A stretch of 64,000 nucleotides of DNA from an uncultured Isoptericola sp. (GTDB lineage: Bacteria > Actinomycetota > Actinomycetes > Actinomycetales > Cellulomonadaceae). Numbering within the stretch: the first letter of the stretch is position 1; every line of letters starts with the position of its first letter. Positions 25,269-36,164 of the stretch are shown piece after piece. The position numbers were made by a program, and so were the translations under genes. Below the pieces are notes generated by a model. That model saw nothing but the letters and a program-made list of their open reading frames with translations, was not told the origin of the DNA and did no database searches. Where the stretch lies: assembly GCA_947497265.1 (NCBI GenBank), contig CANMFP010000001.1:434001-498000 (forward strand), written 5' to 3'.

Positions 25269-25600
25269 GGACTCGTCGAGCGGGCTTGACCCGGTACGAC
25301 GACGCGAGGACCACGCGCCTGCTACCCGCGAACCGTCCGGCGCGAGCGGCGCTCGGTGGAAGGAACCCGGGCGCCGCCCTCGTGCGTCGGACCGCTCGGC
25401 AACGGGCTGCGACCGCTCGGGAGGGCAGAGCGACCGCTCGCCCGGGAGCGGCGCGGGAGCATCGGCGGGAGCAGTAAGTCCGCTTCCCTTACTATTGCCT
25501 CCGCGGGGCGTGATCTGCACCACGACGCGGGTCTACACTCCCCACAGGGCGGCCCTCGGACGCCCCTCACGGACGGAACGCGACGACGCGGAGGAACCCA
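25269..25600 (+). promoter_or_regulatory. acs upstream region
   Basis: This 332-base gap holds no gene that I can support. It contains the inverted repeat AGTAAG-N9-CTTACT (25473-25493), a likely operator about 110 bases before the acs start, and a direct repeat of GCGACCGCTCG near 25408 and 25439. The AT-richer TTCCCTTACTATTGCC segment around 25485-25499 is the likeliest promoter area. The regulator is not identified. Confidence 0.4.
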
Positions 25601-27607
25601 GTGACCGACAGCCAAGCCACCAGCCCGAGCCTCGAGAACCTGCTCCACGAGACCCGCGCGTTCCCGCCGAGTCCGGAGTTCGCCGACCAGGCCAACGCCC
25701 AGGCCTCGATGTACGACGAGGCCGCCGCCGACGGCGTGGAGTTCTGGGCCCGGCAGGCCCGCGAGCTCGTCTCCTGGAAGACACCTTTCACCCAGACGCT
25801 CGACTGGTCCGAGGCCCCCGTCGCGAAGTGGTTCGCCGACGGCACCCTCAACGCCGCGTACAACGCCGTCGACCGCCACGTCGAGGCCGGGCTCGGCGAC
25901 CGCGTCGCCATCCACTTCGAGGGCGAGCCCGGCGACACCCGCACCATCACCTACGCCGACCTGCAGCGCGAGGTGTCCCGCGCGGCCAACGCCCTCGCCG
26001 CGCTGGGCGTCGAGTCCGGCGACCGCGTCGTCATCTACCTGCCGATGCTCGTCGAGTCCGTCGTCGCGATGCTCGCGTGCGCCCGCCTGGGAGCCGCGCA
26101 CTCCGTCGTCTTCGGCGGGTTCAGCGCCGACGCGCTGCGCAGCCGCATCGCCGACGCCGGCGCCAAGCTCGTCATCACCGCCGACGGCGGGCACCGCCGC
26201 GGGGCGCCCAGCGCACTGAAGCCCGCCGTCGACGCGGCGCTCGCCCCCAAGGACGGCGAACCGGCCACCACCGTCGAGCACGTGCTCGTGGTGCGACGCA
26301 CCGAGCAGGACGTCGAGTGGACGGAGGGGCGCGACGTCTGGTGGCACGACGCCGTCGAGGCCGCCGACACGTTCCACGAGCCCGCCTGGGTCGACGCCGA
26401 GCACCCCCTGTTCATCCTGTACACCTCCGGCACCACCGGGAAGCCGAAGGGCATCCTGCACACCACCGGCGGCTACCTCACGCAGACGGCGTTCACGCAC
26501 AAGCACGTGTTCGACCTCAAGGCGGACTCGGACGTCTACTGGTGCACCGCCGACATCGGCTGGGTCACCGGCCACTCGTACATCGTCTACGGCCCGCTGC
26601 TCAACGGCGCCACCCAGGTGATCTACGAGGGCACCCCGGACACCCCGCACCGCGGCCGCTGGTGGGAGATCATCCAGAAGTACGGCGTCTCCATCTTCTA
26701 CACCGCGCCCACGGCCATCCGCGCCTGCATGAAGTGGGGCGAGGAGATCCCCGCGGAGTTCGACCTCTCCTCCCTGCGCGTGCTCGGCTCGGTGGGCGAA
26801 CCCATCAACCCCGAGGCGTGGATGTGGTACCGCCGCGTCATCGGGTCGGACAAGACCCCGGTCGTGGACACCTGGTGGCAGACGGAGACCGGCGCCATCA
26901 TGATCTCCCCGCTGCCCGGCGTCACCGCGGCCAAGCCTGGCTCTGCCCAGGTGCCCCTGCCCGGGATCGCCGCCACGGTCGTCGACGACGAGGCGCGCCC
27001 CGTGCCGGACGGCGGCGGCGGGTACCTCGTGCTCTCGGAACCCTGGCCGGCCATGCTGCGCGGCATCTGGGGCGACCTGCAGCGGTTCAAGGACACCTAC
27101 TGGTCGCGGTTCCCCGGCATCTACTTCGCGGGCGACGGCGCCAAGAAGGACGACGACGGCGACATCTGGCTGCTCGGCCGCGTCGACGACGTCATGAACG
27201 TCTCGGGGCACCGGCTGTCCACCACCGAGATCGAGTCCGCCCTCGTGTCGAACGAGCTCGTCGCGGAGGCCGCCGTCGTCGGCGCCGCGGACGAGGTGTC
27301 GGGCCAGGCAGTGGTCGCGTTCGTCATCCTGCGAGGCGAGCACGCCGACGAGGCGGCCACGGACGAGGGGTCCGCCCGCATCGAGAAGACCCTGCGCGAC
27401 CACGTCGCCCAGGAGATCGGCCCGATCGCCAAGCCGAAGCGGATCCTCGTGGTGGCCGAGCTGCCGAAGACCCGCTCGGGCAAGATCATGCGCCGTCTCC
27501 TGCGCGACGTGGCGGAGAACCGCGAGGTCGGCGACGCGACGACGCTGGCCGACTCCTCGGTCATGGACCTCATCCAGGCGGGCCTGGCCAAGCCGTCGGA
27601 GGACTGA
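25601..27607 (+). CDS. acs: acetate--CoA ligase (acetyl-CoA synthetase)
   Basis: This 668-residue AMP-forming synthetase makes acetyl-CoA from acetate, ATP and CoA. Landmarks are [20 protein letters not shown] (phosphate-binding A3 motif), [29 protein letters not shown], and the C-terminal [12 protein letters not shown]. Its Lys628 is the residue whose acetylation inactivates Acs in other bacteria. The start is GTG with GGAGG eight bases away. A strong hairpin follows the stop. Position near the Tad-like cluster and HAD-IB gene matches the M. tuberculosis order (acs is Rv3667). Confidence 0.96.
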   Translation: MTDSQATSPSLENLLHETRAFPPSPEFADQANAQASMYDEAAADGVEFWARQARELVSWKTPFTQTLDWSEAPVAKWFADGTLNAAYNAVDRHVEAGLGDRVAIHFEGEPGDTRTITYADLQREVSRAANALAALGVESGDRVVIYLPMLVESVVAMLACARLGAAHSVVFGGFSADALRSRIADAGAKLVITADGGHRRGAPSALKPAVDAALAPKDGEPATTVEHVLVVRRTEQDVEWTEGRDVWWHDAVEAADTFHEPAWVDAEHPLFILYTSGTTGKPKGILHTTGGYLTQTAFTHKHVFDLKADSDVYWCTADIGWVTGHSYIVYGPLLNGATQVIYEGTPDTPHRGRWWEIIQKYGVSIFYTAPTAIRACMKWGEEIPAEFDLSSLRVLGSVGEPINPEAWMWYRRVIGSDKTPVVDTWWQTETGAIMISPLPGVTAAKPGSAQVPLPGIAATVVDDEARPVPDGGGGYLVLSEPWPAMLRGIWGDLQRFKDTYWSRFPGIYFAGDGAKKDDDGDIWLLGRVDDVMNVSGHRLSTTEIESALVSNELVAEAAVVGAADEVSGQAVVAFVILRGEHADEAATDEGSARIEKTLRDHVAQEIGPIAKPKRILVVAELPKTRSGKIMRRLLRDVAENREVGDATTLADSSVMDLIQAGLAKPSED

Positions 27608-27619
27608 CACACCGGTCCA

Positions 27620-27652
27620 CCGGGGCGGGGGGCCCACCGCCCCCTGCCCCGG
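27620..27652 (+). terminator. acs terminator hairpin
   Basis: A 14-base stem with one G-T pair (27620-27633 with 27639-27652) and a five-base loop follows the acs stop by 12 bases. The next gene's leaderless promoter begins directly after it. Confidence 0.75.
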
Positions 27653-27668
27653 CATGGACAATGGTCTT

Positions 27669-28607
27669 GTGCGCTTCCCCTTCCCGATCGAGATCCTCCC
27701 GCTGACCGCCGCGTCGCAGGACGCCGTGCGCGAGCTGGCCGCCGCCGCCGAGGCTCACGACGGCGTGGCCCCGCTCTCGGAGCAGCCCTTGCTGCGCCTC
27801 GGGGACGACGACCCGGACCTCACGCACGTCCGGGTGCAGACCCGGACCGGAGCCACCACGGGCTACCTGCAGGTGGACCGTGGCGGCGACGTCGCGAGCG
27901 CCGAGCTCGTCGTCCACCCCGACCACCGCCGCACCGGCATCGGCTCCGTCCTGCTGCGCACGGCCGAGCGCGACGCCCGCCTGCCCGACCGGTCCGGCGC
28001 ACCCGACCAGCGGGGCAAGGCGTTGCGCGTCTGGGCGCACGGCGACCTGCCCGCCGCCCAGGCCTTCGCCGCCGCCCGCGGCTACACGAGCGTGCGCGAG
28101 CTCCTCTTCCTCGCGCTCCCGCTCGACGACGCCCCGGCCGTGCCGACGCCACCCCAGGGCTACCGGCTGCGCAACTTCCGGGCCGGGTCCGACGACGACG
28201 CCTGGGTCGCGCTCAACGCCCGGGCCTTCGCCGACCACCCCGAGCAGGGCCGCCTCACCGTGCACGACCTGCACGCCCGGATCGCCGAGCCGTGGTTCGA
28301 CGCCGAGGGCTTCCGGCTCCTGGAGGGCCCCGACGGGCACCTCGCCGGCTCCATCTGGACGAAGGTGCCCACCGACCAGCCGGAGGGTTCGCGTGACGGC
28401 GAGATCTACGCCGTCGGCGTCGACCCGGCCGCGCAGGGCCGCGGCCTCGGTGCGCTGCTCACCGCGGCGGGACTGCACCACCTGGCGGCCGTGGGCTGCA
28501 CGCGGGCCGTGCTCTACGTCGACGGCGACAACCCCGCGGCGCTCGCCACCTACGAGCGAGCAGGCTTCGAGCGGGCCGCGATCGACGTCCAGTACGCGCC
28601 CGCCTGA
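27669..28607 (+). CDS. mshD: mycothiol synthase
   Basis: This protein of 312 residues contains two GNAT acetyltransferase domains. It performs the last step of mycothiol formation, acetylating the cysteinyl amine of Cys-GlcN-Ins with acetyl-CoA; mycothiol is the actinobacterial glutathione substitute. The acetyl-CoA loop in the first domain is [15 protein letters not shown]; in the active second domain it is [36 protein letters not shown] is the matching C-terminal motif. GACAAT ends six bases before GTG 27669, so I prefer this leaderless start over ATG 27654, which directly abuts the acs hairpin. Neighbouring acs makes its acetyl-CoA substrate. Confidence 0.92.
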   Translation: MRFPFPIEILPLTAASQDAVRELAAAAEAHDGVAPLSEQPLLRLGDDDPDLTHVRVQTRTGATTGYLQVDRGGDVASAELVVHPDHRRTGIGSVLLRTAERDARLPDRSGAPDQRGKALRVWAHGDLPAAQAFAAARGYTSVRELLFLALPLDDAPAVPTPPQGYRLRNFRAGSDDDAWVALNARAFADHPEQGRLTVHDLHARIAEPWFDAEGFRLLEGPDGHLAGSIWTKVPTDQPEGSRDGEIYAVGVDPAAQGRGLGALLTAAGLHHLAAVGCTRAVLYVDGDNPAALATYERAGFERAAIDVQYAPA

Positions 28608-28652
28608 GTCCTCCGTCACCCACCGTTCATCAAACGATGCCAACATGGGCTC

Positions 28653-31004
28653 ATGACTGCGTCCAGCCCGCGTACGGCCCGGCGTGACTCCCGCGGGCGG
28701 TTCGTCGCCGCGGCCACCGCCAGCACCTCCGAGACACGCACGACCGCGAAGGCAGGACCGCCACGCATGGACCCCCAGCTCGCCGCCCACATCGCCGAGC
28801 ACATCGCCGAGGACTCGGGGGACACGACCGACCAGGTCCAGATCGTCCCGCCGGAGCCGATCGAGCTCCCGGCCGACCGGTTCGCCGACCGCGAGCTCAG
28901 CTGGTTGGCCTTCAACGAGCGCGTGCTGGAGCTGGCCGAGGACTCGTCGCTGCCCCTGCTCGAGCGGGTCCGGTTCCTGGCGATCTTCGCTTCGAACCTC
29001 GACGAGTTCTTCATGGTCCGGGTGGCGGGCCTGAAGCGGCGCATCGCCACCGGCATCGCCGTCACCGCGGCCTCGGGACTCAACCCCCGCGAGGTGCTCC
29101 AGGGCATCGGTGAGAACGCCCACCGACTGATGGAGCGGCACGCCGCCGTGTTCCGCAGCGACGTGCAGCCGGCGCTCGCCACCGAGGGCATCACGATCGT
29201 GCACTGGGACGAGCTGCTCGACAAGGAGCAGCAGCGGCTGCACAAGTTCTTCCGCAAGCACATCTTCCCGGTGCTCACCCCCCTGGCCGTCGACCCGGCG
29301 CACCCGTTCCCGTACATCTCGGGTCTCTCGCTCAACCTCGCGGTCGTGGTGATGAACCCGCTGACCGGCAAGGAGCACTTCGCCCGCGTCAAGGTGCCGC
29401 CGCTGCTGCCCCGCTTCATCGCCGTCGACGACCGCGGCCGCCCGAGCGCGCCCACACCGACGCAGGCCGGCGGCACGCAGAAGTCGTTCGTGCCGCTCGA
29501 GGAAGTGATCGCCCAGCACCTGGACCACCTCTTCCCCGGGATGGAGGTGCGCGAGCACCACACCTTCCGCGTCACGCGCAACGAGGACGTGGAGGTGGAG
29601 GAGGACGACGCCGAGAACCTTCTGCAGGCCATGGAGAAGGAGCTGCTGCGCCGCCGGTTCGGCCCGCCGGTCCGGCTCGAGCTCGCCGGCGGGATCTCGT
29701 CGCGCATCCGGGAGCTGCTGGTCCGCGAGCTCGGCGTCGTCGAGGAGGAGGTCTACGAGCTGGACGGCCCGCTGGACCTCACCGGCCTGAACGTCATCGC
29801 GGACATCGACCGGGCCGAGCTGCACTACCCGCCGTTCATCCCCACCACCCACCGCCAGCTCGCCGAGGTCGAGTCCGCGATGCCGGGCGACGTCTTCGCC
29901 GCCATCCGCGAGCGCGACGTGCTGCTGCACCACCCGTACGACTCGTTCTCCACCTCCGTGCAGACGTTCCTCGAGCAGGCTGCCGCCGACCCCAAGGTCC
30001 TGGCGATCAAGCAGACGCTGTACCGGACCTCGGGCGACTCCCCCATCGTCGACGCCCTGATCGACGCCGCCGAGGCAGGCAAGCAGGTGCTCGCGCTGGT
30101 GGAGATCAAGGCACGGTTCGACGAGCAGGCGAACATCTCCTGGGCCCGCAAGCTCGAGCAGGCCGGCGTGCACGTCGTCTACGGCATCGTCGGCCTCAAG
30201 ACCCACTGCAAGCTCTCGCTGGTGGTACGCCAGGAGTCCGACGGGCTGCGCCGCTACTGCCACGTGGGCACGGGCAACTACCACCCGAAGACGGCCCGGC
30301 TGTACACCGACCACGGCCTGCTGACCTGCGACCCCGACGTCGGCCAGGACCTCACCCGCCTGTTCAACCAGCTGTCCGGCTACGCGCCCCGGTCCCGGTT
30401 CCACCGCCTGCTGGTCGCGCCCCGCACGGTACGGTCCGGGCTGATCGAGCGCATCGACCGCGAGGCCGCAGCCGCCGCCGCCGGCCACGAGGCGTGGGTC
30501 AAGATGAAGGTCAACTCCGCCGTCGACGAGGCCACCATCGACGCGCTCTACCGGGCGTCGCAGGCCGGGGCGAAGGTCGACCTCGTGGTGCGCGGCATCT
30601 GCGCCCTGCGGCCCGGGGTCCCCGGGCTGAGCGAGAACATCCGGGTGCGCTCCATCCTGGGCCGGTTCCTGGAGCACTCGCGGATCTTCGCCTTCGCCAA
30701 CTCCGCCGGACCCGCGATCGGCGAGGGGCCGGAGACCGGGCCGGAGGTGTTCATCGGCTCGGCCGACCTCATGCACCGCAACCTCGACCGTCGCGTCGAG
30801 GCGCTGGTGCGCATCAGCGACGAGAGCCAGATCCTCGAGCTCCTCGAGCTGATCGACGAGTCGATGTCGGACGAGTCAGCCTCGTGGCACCTGCAGCAGG
30901 ACGACACCTGGGTGCGTGCCACGGGGCCGGAGGGCGAACCGCTGGTCGACCTGCAGTCGCAGCTCGTGCTCCGTCACCGCCGCCGCCCCGCCAGGACGCG
31001 CTGA
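28653..31004 (+). CDS. ppk: polyphosphate kinase 1
   Basis: This 783-residue enzyme reversibly makes inorganic polyphosphate from ATP. A basic Ala/Thr-rich N-terminal tail of about 60 residues precedes the PPK domains, which begin at [20 protein letters not shown]. The C-terminal phospholipase-D-like halves include [17 protein letters not shown] and [18 protein letters not shown], with His537 as the expected autophosphorylated residue. CAACAT ends six bases before ATG 28653, a leaderless arrangement. The Nudix/phosphatase gene follows after eight bases, the same pairing as ppk1-mutT1 in M. tuberculosis, and phosphate transport genes lie next to both. Confidence 0.95.
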   Translation: MTASSPRTARRDSRGRFVAAATASTSETRTTAKAGPPRMDPQLAAHIAEHIAEDSGDTTDQVQIVPPEPIELPADRFADRELSWLAFNERVLELAEDSSLPLLERVRFLAIFASNLDEFFMVRVAGLKRRIATGIAVTAASGLNPREVLQGIGENAHRLMERHAAVFRSDVQPALATEGITIVHWDELLDKEQQRLHKFFRKHIFPVLTPLAVDPAHPFPYISGLSLNLAVVVMNPLTGKEHFARVKVPPLLPRFIAVDDRGRPSAPTPTQAGGTQKSFVPLEEVIAQHLDHLFPGMEVREHHTFRVTRNEDVEVEEDDAENLLQAMEKELLRRRFGPPVRLELAGGISSRIRELLVRELGVVEEEVYELDGPLDLTGLNVIADIDRAELHYPPFIPTTHRQLAEVESAMPGDVFAAIRERDVLLHHPYDSFSTSVQTFLEQAAADPKVLAIKQTLYRTSGDSPIVDALIDAAEAGKQVLALVEIKARFDEQANISWARKLEQAGVHVVYGIVGLKTHCKLSLVVRQESDGLRRYCHVGTGNYHPKTARLYTDHGLLTCDPDVGQDLTRLFNQLSGYAPRSRFHRLLVAPRTVRSGLIERIDREAAAAAAGHEAWVKMKVNSAVDEATIDALYRASQAGAKVDLVVRGICALRPGVPGLSENIRVRSILGRFLEHSRIFAFANSAGPAIGEGPETGPEVFIGSADLMHRNLDRRVEALVRISDESQILELLELIDESMSDESASWHLQQDDTWVRATGPEGEPLVDLQSQLVLRHRRRPARTR

Positions 31005-31012
31005 CCCGCCCG

Positions 31013-32059
31013 ATGGCCGCCGCACCGCAGTCGCCCCGCCGGCTCCGCACCGCGACACCGTTCGTCGACCCCCTCGGCGCGACGTCGGTGCAGCATGCGC
31101 CCGTGATCGAGACCGCCGGTGCGCTCGTGTGGCGCATCCGGCACAAGAAGCTCCAGGTGCAGCTCGTGCACCGGCCCCGCTACGACGACTGGTCGTGGCC
31201 GAAGGGCAAGCACGAGGAGGGCGAGTCCCTCGCCACGACGGCTACGCGCGAGGTCGCCGAGGAGACGGGCCGCGCCGTGGTGCTCGGCCTGCCGCTGCCC
31301 GGCCTGCAGTACCTCACCCCGGAAGGCCGCGTGAAGCGCGTGCACTACTGGGCGGCACGCCGCGCCGCCTCCGAGCGCGACGCCCACCCGCTCGCCGCCC
31401 GGGCGCCCGTCGCCCCGGTGGACAAGCGCGAGATCGACCGCTGCGAGTGGGTCGACGCCGACGTCGCCGCCGAGCGCCTCACGCGCGCGACCGACCGCGG
31501 GCCGCTGGACGCCCTAGTCGAGGCCGCACACGACGACCACCTCGCCACGCACGCCGTCGTCATCGTCCGGCACGGCCGGGCGCTGCCCCGCGCGGCCTGG
31601 TACGGCGCCGAGCAGGAGCGCCCCCTGACGCCGGTCGGCCACGCGCAGGCCGCCGCGCTGGTCCCGGTGCTCGCCGCCTACGGCGTCGACTCGGTGGTCT
31701 CCAGCCGCTGGGAACGGTGCGCGACGTCGATCGACCCGTACGTGCGGGCGTCCGGCGTGCGTCCCGAGTACAGCGACAACCTCGGCGAGGCGCAGCACGA
31801 ACGCTCGCCCGCCCGCGTCGCCGGGGCCGTCCGCGACCTGCTGGAGTCCGGCCGGTCGTCGGTGCTGTGCACGCACCGCCCCGTGCTCCCGACGGTGCTC
31901 GACGTGCTCGGGCAGCACTCGCGCCGCGCGGTGGCCAACGCCCTGCCCCGGCGAGACCCGTATCTGGAGCCCGGCGAGGCCCTCGTCGCGCACGTCGCCA
32001 CGACTCGACGCGGACCGCGGGTGGTCGCGGCCGAACGGGTCGCGCCGCCGGTGTTCTGA
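31013..32059 (+). CDS. Nudix hydrolase fused to histidine phosphatase (MutT1-like)
   Basis: This 348-residue two-domain protein resembles mycobacterial MutT1, which degrades 8-oxo-(d)GTP and dinucleoside polyphosphates. The Nudix box is complete: Gly in WPKGKHEEGES, then TREVAEETG at the canonical spacing. The C-terminal half is a phosphoglycerate-mutase-like domain starting VIVRHGRALPRAAWYG, with the catalytic His in RHG and a second in LCTHRPVLP. There is no clear ribosome site before ATG 31013, so translation probably couples to ppk, whose stop is eight bases away; a later GTG near 31087 is also possible. It converges on the pit gene. Confidence 0.88.
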   Translation: MAAAPQSPRRLRTATPFVDPLGATSVQHAPVIETAGALVWRIRHKKLQVQLVHRPRYDDWSWPKGKHEEGESLATTATREVAEETGRAVVLGLPLPGLQYLTPEGRVKRVHYWAARRAASERDAHPLAARAPVAPVDKREIDRCEWVDADVAAERLTRATDRGPLDALVEAAHDDHLATHAVVIVRHGRALPRAAWYGAEQERPLTPVGHAQAAALVPVLAAYGVDSVVSSRWERCATSIDPYVRASGVRPEYSDNLGEAQHERSPARVAGAVRDLLESGRSSVLCTHRPVLPTVLDVLGQHSRRAVANALPRRDPYLEPGEALVAHVATTRRGPRVVAAERVAPPVF

Positions 32060-32066
32060 GCCGGTC

Positions 32067-33077
32067 TCAGCCCACGGAGCCCAGCACGAGCCACGTGGCC
32101 CCGGCGGCCATCAGACCCGCTGCGGGCGCGGTCAGCAGCCAGAACACGGCGATCGTCCGAGCCACTCCCCAGCGCACCGCGGAGAGCCGCCGGGTGGACC
32201 CCACGCCCACGATCGCGGCGGTGATGGTGTGCGTGGTGGACACCGGGGCGTGCAGCACGATCGCGCTGACGTACAGCACGATCGCGGAGACCGACTCGGC
32301 GACGAAGCCGCGCGCGGGGTCGATCTCGATGATCCGCCGTCCGAGGGTCCGCATGATGCGCCAGCCGCCGGCGTACGTGCCCGCCGCCATCGCGGTCGCC
32401 GCCGCGAGCTTGACCCACAGCGGGATGCCCTCGACGGGGCTGACGGCGCCGACCGTGAGGAGCGCCAGCCAGACGACGCCCATCGTCTTCTGCGCCGCCT
32501 GCAGGCCGTGCCCGAGCGCCATGGCGGCGGCCGACGCCGTCTGCGCGATCCGGAAGCGTCGGTTCACGCGGGACGGCGCCGCGTTCCGGAACGTCCACAG
32601 CAGGGCGACCATGAGCGCGAACGCCCCCACGAACCCGATGACGGGCGACACGAGCAGGGGGACCACCACCCGGTCGAAGACCTCTTCGCCGTGGACCGCC
32701 ATGCCGCCGGCGAGACCGGCCCCGAGCAGGCCGCCCACGAGCGAGTGGGTGGACGACGTCGGCATGCCGAACCACCAGGCGACGAGGTTCCACGCGATGG
32801 CGCCCAGCAGCGCGCACAGCAGCACGACGAGCGCGTCCACGGCCGGCGCCCCGTCGAGGTCCACGACCGACGTCGCGATCGTCTCGGCGACGGCGGTCCC
32901 GAGCAGGGCGCCGACGAAGTTCATCGCCGCCGCCATCGCGACGGCGATGCGGGGCGTGAGCGCCCGGGTCGAGATGGAGGTCGCGACCGAGTTCGCCGCG
33001 TCGAGGAACCCGTTCGTGCAGGCGAAGCCGAGTGCGACGACCACGACCACGACGACGAGGGCGACCTCCACGCTCAC
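32067..33077 (-). CDS. pitA: low-affinity inorganic phosphate transporter (PiT family)
   Basis: This 336-residue protein of about ten helices imports metal-phosphate complexes with protons. PiT signatures are FTNGF-like ACTNGFLDAANSVATSIST near the N-terminus and the duplicated motif APVSTTHTITAAIVGVG in the second half; the matching first-half motif is MPTSSTHSLVGGLLGAG. It overlaps its DUF47 partner by four bases (ATGA). Location beside ppk fits phosphate uptake feeding polyphosphate storage. Confidence 0.93.
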   Translation of the reverse strand: MSVEVALVVVVVVVALGFACTNGFLDAANSVATSISTRALTPRIAVAMAAAMNFVGALLGTAVAETIATSVVDLDGAPAVDALVVLLCALLGAIAWNLVAWWFGMPTSSTHSLVGGLLGAGLAGGMAVHGEEVFDRVVVPLLVSPVIGFVGAFALMVALLWTFRNAAPSRVNRRFRIAQTASAAAMALGHGLQAAQKTMGVVWLALLTVGAVSPVEGIPLWVKLAAATAMAAGTYAGGWRIMRTLGRRIIEIDPARGFVAESVSAIVLYVSAIVLHAPVSTTHTITAAIVGVGSTRRLSAVRWGVARTIAVFWLLTAPAAGLMAAGATWLVLGSVG

Positions 33078-33694
33078 GACTCCTTGAGGACGATCGTCTC
33101 GACGAGGTTCGCGACCTTCTCGAAGGCGTCCGTGGCCTCCTCGAGGATGTCGACGACCTCCTTGAGCTTGATCAGCAGGATCGGGTCGGCCACACGGTCG
33201 AAGAGGTGGGCGAGCAGCGTGCGGTGCAGCTTGTCGCCCTGGTTCTCGAGCCGGTTGATCTCGACCCAGTACTCGGGGAGCTGGTCGAGCTTGCGCAGCC
33301 GGGGCATGGCGTCGGCCGTCAGCTCGGCGCAGCGCAGCAGCACCTGGATCTGCTCGGAGACCGCCATCGGCAGCTCGTCGATCTTGTAGAGGACGATGAG
33401 GTGCCCCGCCTCGTCCATCGCGTCCATGCAGTCGTCCAGCGCGGAGGCGAGGCTGTAGATCTCGTCCCGGCCGAAGGGTGTGACGAACGTCTTGTTGAGC
33501 CGCCGCATGATGGAGTGCGTCGCCTCGTCGGCCTCGTGCTCCGCCTCGGTCAGGCGGTCCACGATCTCCTCGCGCTCACGACGCGACGCTCCGAGGAGCT
33601 CGGCCAGCAGGGTTGCTCCGGTGACGGTGTGTCCGGCCAGCACGGCCAGCAGGTCGAAGAAGGTGGTGTCGCGCGGTGTGAGGCGCAGGCGCAC
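33074..33694 (-). CDS. DUF47 (PhoU-like) Pit accessory protein
   Basis: This 206-residue all-helical protein of the DUF47 family typically regulates an adjacent PiT transporter. The acidic metal-binding patches of the PhoU fold are visible in EAEHEADEATHSIMRRLNKT and DDCMDAMDEAGH. The start is GTG 33694 with GGGAG upstream. The 217-base gap before it holds the operon promoter and an IR (GCCGCT-CGA-AGCGGC, 33835-33849); I see no gene there. Confidence 0.9.
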   Translation of the reverse strand: MRLRLTPRDTTFFDLLAVLAGHTVTGATLLAELLGASRREREEIVDRLTEAEHEADEATHSIMRRLNKTFVTPFGRDEIYSLASALDDCMDAMDEAGHLIVLYKIDELPMAVSEQIQVLLRCAELTADAMPRLRKLDQLPEYWVEINRLENQGDKLHRTLLAHLFDRVADPILLIKLKEVVDILEEATDAFEKVANLVETIVLKES

Positions 33695-33911
33695 GTGAGG
33701 CTCCCGGTGAGGAGGGACGCTCGGTCAGTCACAGAGTAGGTCCCGGCTCGCGACCGGGCTAAATCGGCTGTCCGGCGTGGGCGCGCCCGGACGCAGAAGT
33801 GCGACGCCGGACCGGGAGCGCCTCTCGGCGCGTGGCCGCTCGAAGCGGCTCGAGGTGGAGCCCGGGGCTACCGCGGCCCGACGTCGCCCGTCCATCGTAC
33901 GGCCGCTTCCG

Positions 33912-34541
33912 TCAGTCGAGCGAACCCGCACGCCACAGCGCGGCCGCGTGCTCGAGCTCGCCGGCGGTCCCCACCAGGTCCGCTGCGCCGCTCGTCATGC
34001 GCGCCGCCGCCTGCGGGTCGGCGACCTCCCGCGCGTCGGCGTCGTAGGCCGCACCGGTCGCCAGGATCCGGCAGAACGCCGCGGCTCGCTCCAGCGCGAC
34101 GGCCAGGTCACCGGCATAGACCCCGGACAGCACCGTGTCCGCGAGCTCGCGCAGGTCCGACGGCGTAGGCGGGCGCGGCACTCCGGCCACGACCTCCTGC
34201 ACCGGCGCGACGTCGACGCCGAGGCGGTAGCGCAGGCCGATGGTGCGCGGGTCGCGCCGCACCCACTCGCGCAGCGCGTACAGCCGCCAGAGGGCACCGG
34301 GCAGGCTGGCCGGCGCGGCGTCCGACCAGAGCTCGGCGACCACGTCGAGGCCTTCGTCCTCGACGAGCCGGACGAGCCGTGCGACCACCTCGGGGTCCTC
34401 GGCGGCGCGGGCGCGGTGGACGACGGCGCGAGCGGTGGTGTGGGCCACCTCGTCGCGCCGCGCAGGGTCGAGCGCGCCCGGCAGGGCGTCGGCATCGCGC
34501 GGGTCGAGCATGGCCGGGCGACGGAAACGTCGGTCGTTCAC
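33912..34541 (-). CDS. conserved-looking hypothetical protein
   Basis: I do not recognise this 209-residue protein. It is soluble, mostly helical and rich in Ala, Arg, Asp and Leu. It has no signal peptide, membrane helix or cysteine cluster; one Cys occurs in AAAFCRILATG. WRLYALREWVRRDP and LRYRLGVDVAPVQEVVAG are the most distinctive stretches. GAGACT ends six bases before GTG 34541, which supports this start and a leaderless message. It is divergent from the sugar porter and lies upstream of the DUF47-pit operon without an obvious link. Confidence 0.7.
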   Translation of the reverse strand: MNDRRFRRPAMLDPRDADALPGALDPARRDEVAHTTARAVVHRARAAEDPEVVARLVRLVEDEGLDVVAELWSDAAPASLPGALWRLYALREWVRRDPRTIGLRYRLGVDVAPVQEVVAGVPRPPTPSDLRELADTVLSGVYAGDLAVALERAAAFCRILATGAAYDADAREVADPQAAARMTSGAADLVGTAGELEHAAALWRAGSLD

Positions 34542-34700
34542 CGACCCAGTCTCGCAGGTCGGTCAGGTACTACGACGGCGTCGGTGGGCACCGCGTCTCC
34601 TGTGGCGGTCGCCAAAGGCACTCGCCGTGCCCGCTCACCGCATCACTCCTAGCATCACCAGGAGAAGGCCCCGGGACCGGGGCGTGGGAGGAGACCTGAG

Positions 34701-36161
34701 ATGACCTCAGCAGCACCGACCGGTGCCGGCGCCAGATCAGCGCACCGCAAGGCGATCAGCCTGTCGATCGCCGCCGCCGTCGGAGGCTTCCTGTTCGGCT
34801 TCGACTCGTCGGTGATCAACGGCGCGGTGTCGGCGATCGAGGGTGAGTTCGAGCTCGAGGCGACGGTCACCGGCCTGGTCGTGGCGGTGGCGCTGCTCGG
34901 CTGCGCCCTGGGTGCCTGGGGCGCCGGCCGGCTCGCGGACCGCATCGGTCGCGTCAAGGTGATGCTGCTGGGTTCCGCCCTGTTCCTGTTCTCCGCGGTG
35001 ATGTCGGCCCTGGCGTGGACCGCGCTGGACCTGTCGCTCTGGCGCTTCCTCGGCGGCATCGGCATCGGTATCGCGTCGGTCATCGCCCCGGCGTACATCG
35101 CCGAGATCTCGCCGGCCTCGATCCGCGGCAGCCTGGCCTCCCTGCAGCAGCTCGCCATCACGGTGGGCATCTTCGGCGCCCTGCTGAGCGACCAGCTCCT
35201 GGCGAACGCGGCCGGTGGTGCCGCGAACGAGCTGTGGCTGGGGTGGGAGGCCTGGCGCTGGATGTTCTTCGTCGAGGCGGTGCCCGCCGTCGTGTACGGG
35301 TTGCTGGCGCTGCGGATGCCGGAGTCTCCGCGCTACCTCGTCGCGCGAGGTGCCACCGACGAGGCCCGTCGGGTGCTCTCCTCGGTCCTCGGACCGCAGG
35401 AGGACGTCGACGAGCGGATCGCCGAGATCGAGAAGTCGATCGCCGTCGACGAGGAGAGCGCCCACCTCGGTTCGCTCAAGGGCTCCGGGTTCCTCGGCCT
35501 GAAGTCCATCGTCTGGGTGGGCATCCTGCTGGCGATCTTCCAGCAGTTCGTCGGCATCAACATCATCTTCTACTACTCGACCACGCTGTGGCAGGCGGTG
35601 GGCTTCGACGAGTCGCAGGCGTTCCTCGTCTCGACGATCACGGCGGTGACGAACATCGCGGTGACCTTCATCGCCATCGCGCTCATCGACAAGGTGGGCC
35701 GGCGTCCGATGCTGCTCATCGGCTCCGCGGGCATGGCGGTCTCCCTGCTGCTGATGGCGGCGGCGTTCACCCAGGGCAACGCCGTCGTGGACCAGGCGAC
35801 CGGGGAGTCGTCGCTGTCGTTGGAGGGTGCGTGGGCGACCATCGCGCTCATCGCGGCCAACGCGTTCGTCGTCTTCTTCGGCGCCACGTGGGGCCCGCTG
35901 ATGTGGGTGATGCTCGGCGAGATGTTCCCGAACCGGATCCGTGCGGCGGCTCTCGGCGTCGGCGCGGCGGCGAACTGGCTGGCGAACTTCACGATCACGC
36001 TGACCTTCCCGCCGATGCTGTCGACGTTCGGGCCGGCCGTCCCGTACGGCATGTACGGGTTCTTCGCCGCGTTGTCCTTCGTCTTCGTGTGGTTCAAGGT
36101 GTCGGAGACGAAGGGCAAGCAGCTCGAGGACATGACCGAACAGGTGCGCCGCCGCACCTGA
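34701..36161 (+). CDS. sugar porter family MFS transporter
   Basis: This 486-residue, 12-helix sugar/proton symporter has family signatures GGFLFGFDSSVINGA in helix 1, GRLADRIGRVKVM in loop 2-3, RFLGGIGIGIASVIAPAYIAE, PESPRYLVARG at the end of the first half, and QQFVGINIIFYYSTTLWQ in helix 7, where sugars are bound. The ending KVSETKGKQLEDM is also typical. The exact sugar is unknown; relatives carry glucose, xylose or inositol. GGAGGAG precedes the ATG. A perfect 18-base hairpin begins four bases after the stop. Confidence 0.92.
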   Translation: MTSAAPTGAGARSAHRKAISLSIAAAVGGFLFGFDSSVINGAVSAIEGEFELEATVTGLVVAVALLGCALGAWGAGRLADRIGRVKVMLLGSALFLFSAVMSALAWTALDLSLWRFLGGIGIGIASVIAPAYIAEISPASIRGSLASLQQLAITVGIFGALLSDQLLANAAGGAANELWLGWEAWRWMFFVEAVPAVVYGLLALRMPESPRYLVARGATDEARRVLSSVLGPQEDVDERIAEIEKSIAVDEESAHLGSLKGSGFLGLKSIVWVGILLAIFQQFVGINIIFYYSTTLWQAVGFDESQAFLVSTITAVTNIAVTFIAIALIDKVGRRPMLLIGSAGMAVSLLLMAAAFTQGNAVVDQATGESSLSLEGAWATIALIAANAFVVFFGATWGPLMWVMLGEMFPNRIRAAALGVGAAANWLANFTITLTFPPMLSTFGPAVPYGMYGFFAALSFVFVWFKVSETKGKQLEDMTEQVRRRT

Positions 36162-36164
36162 CGC

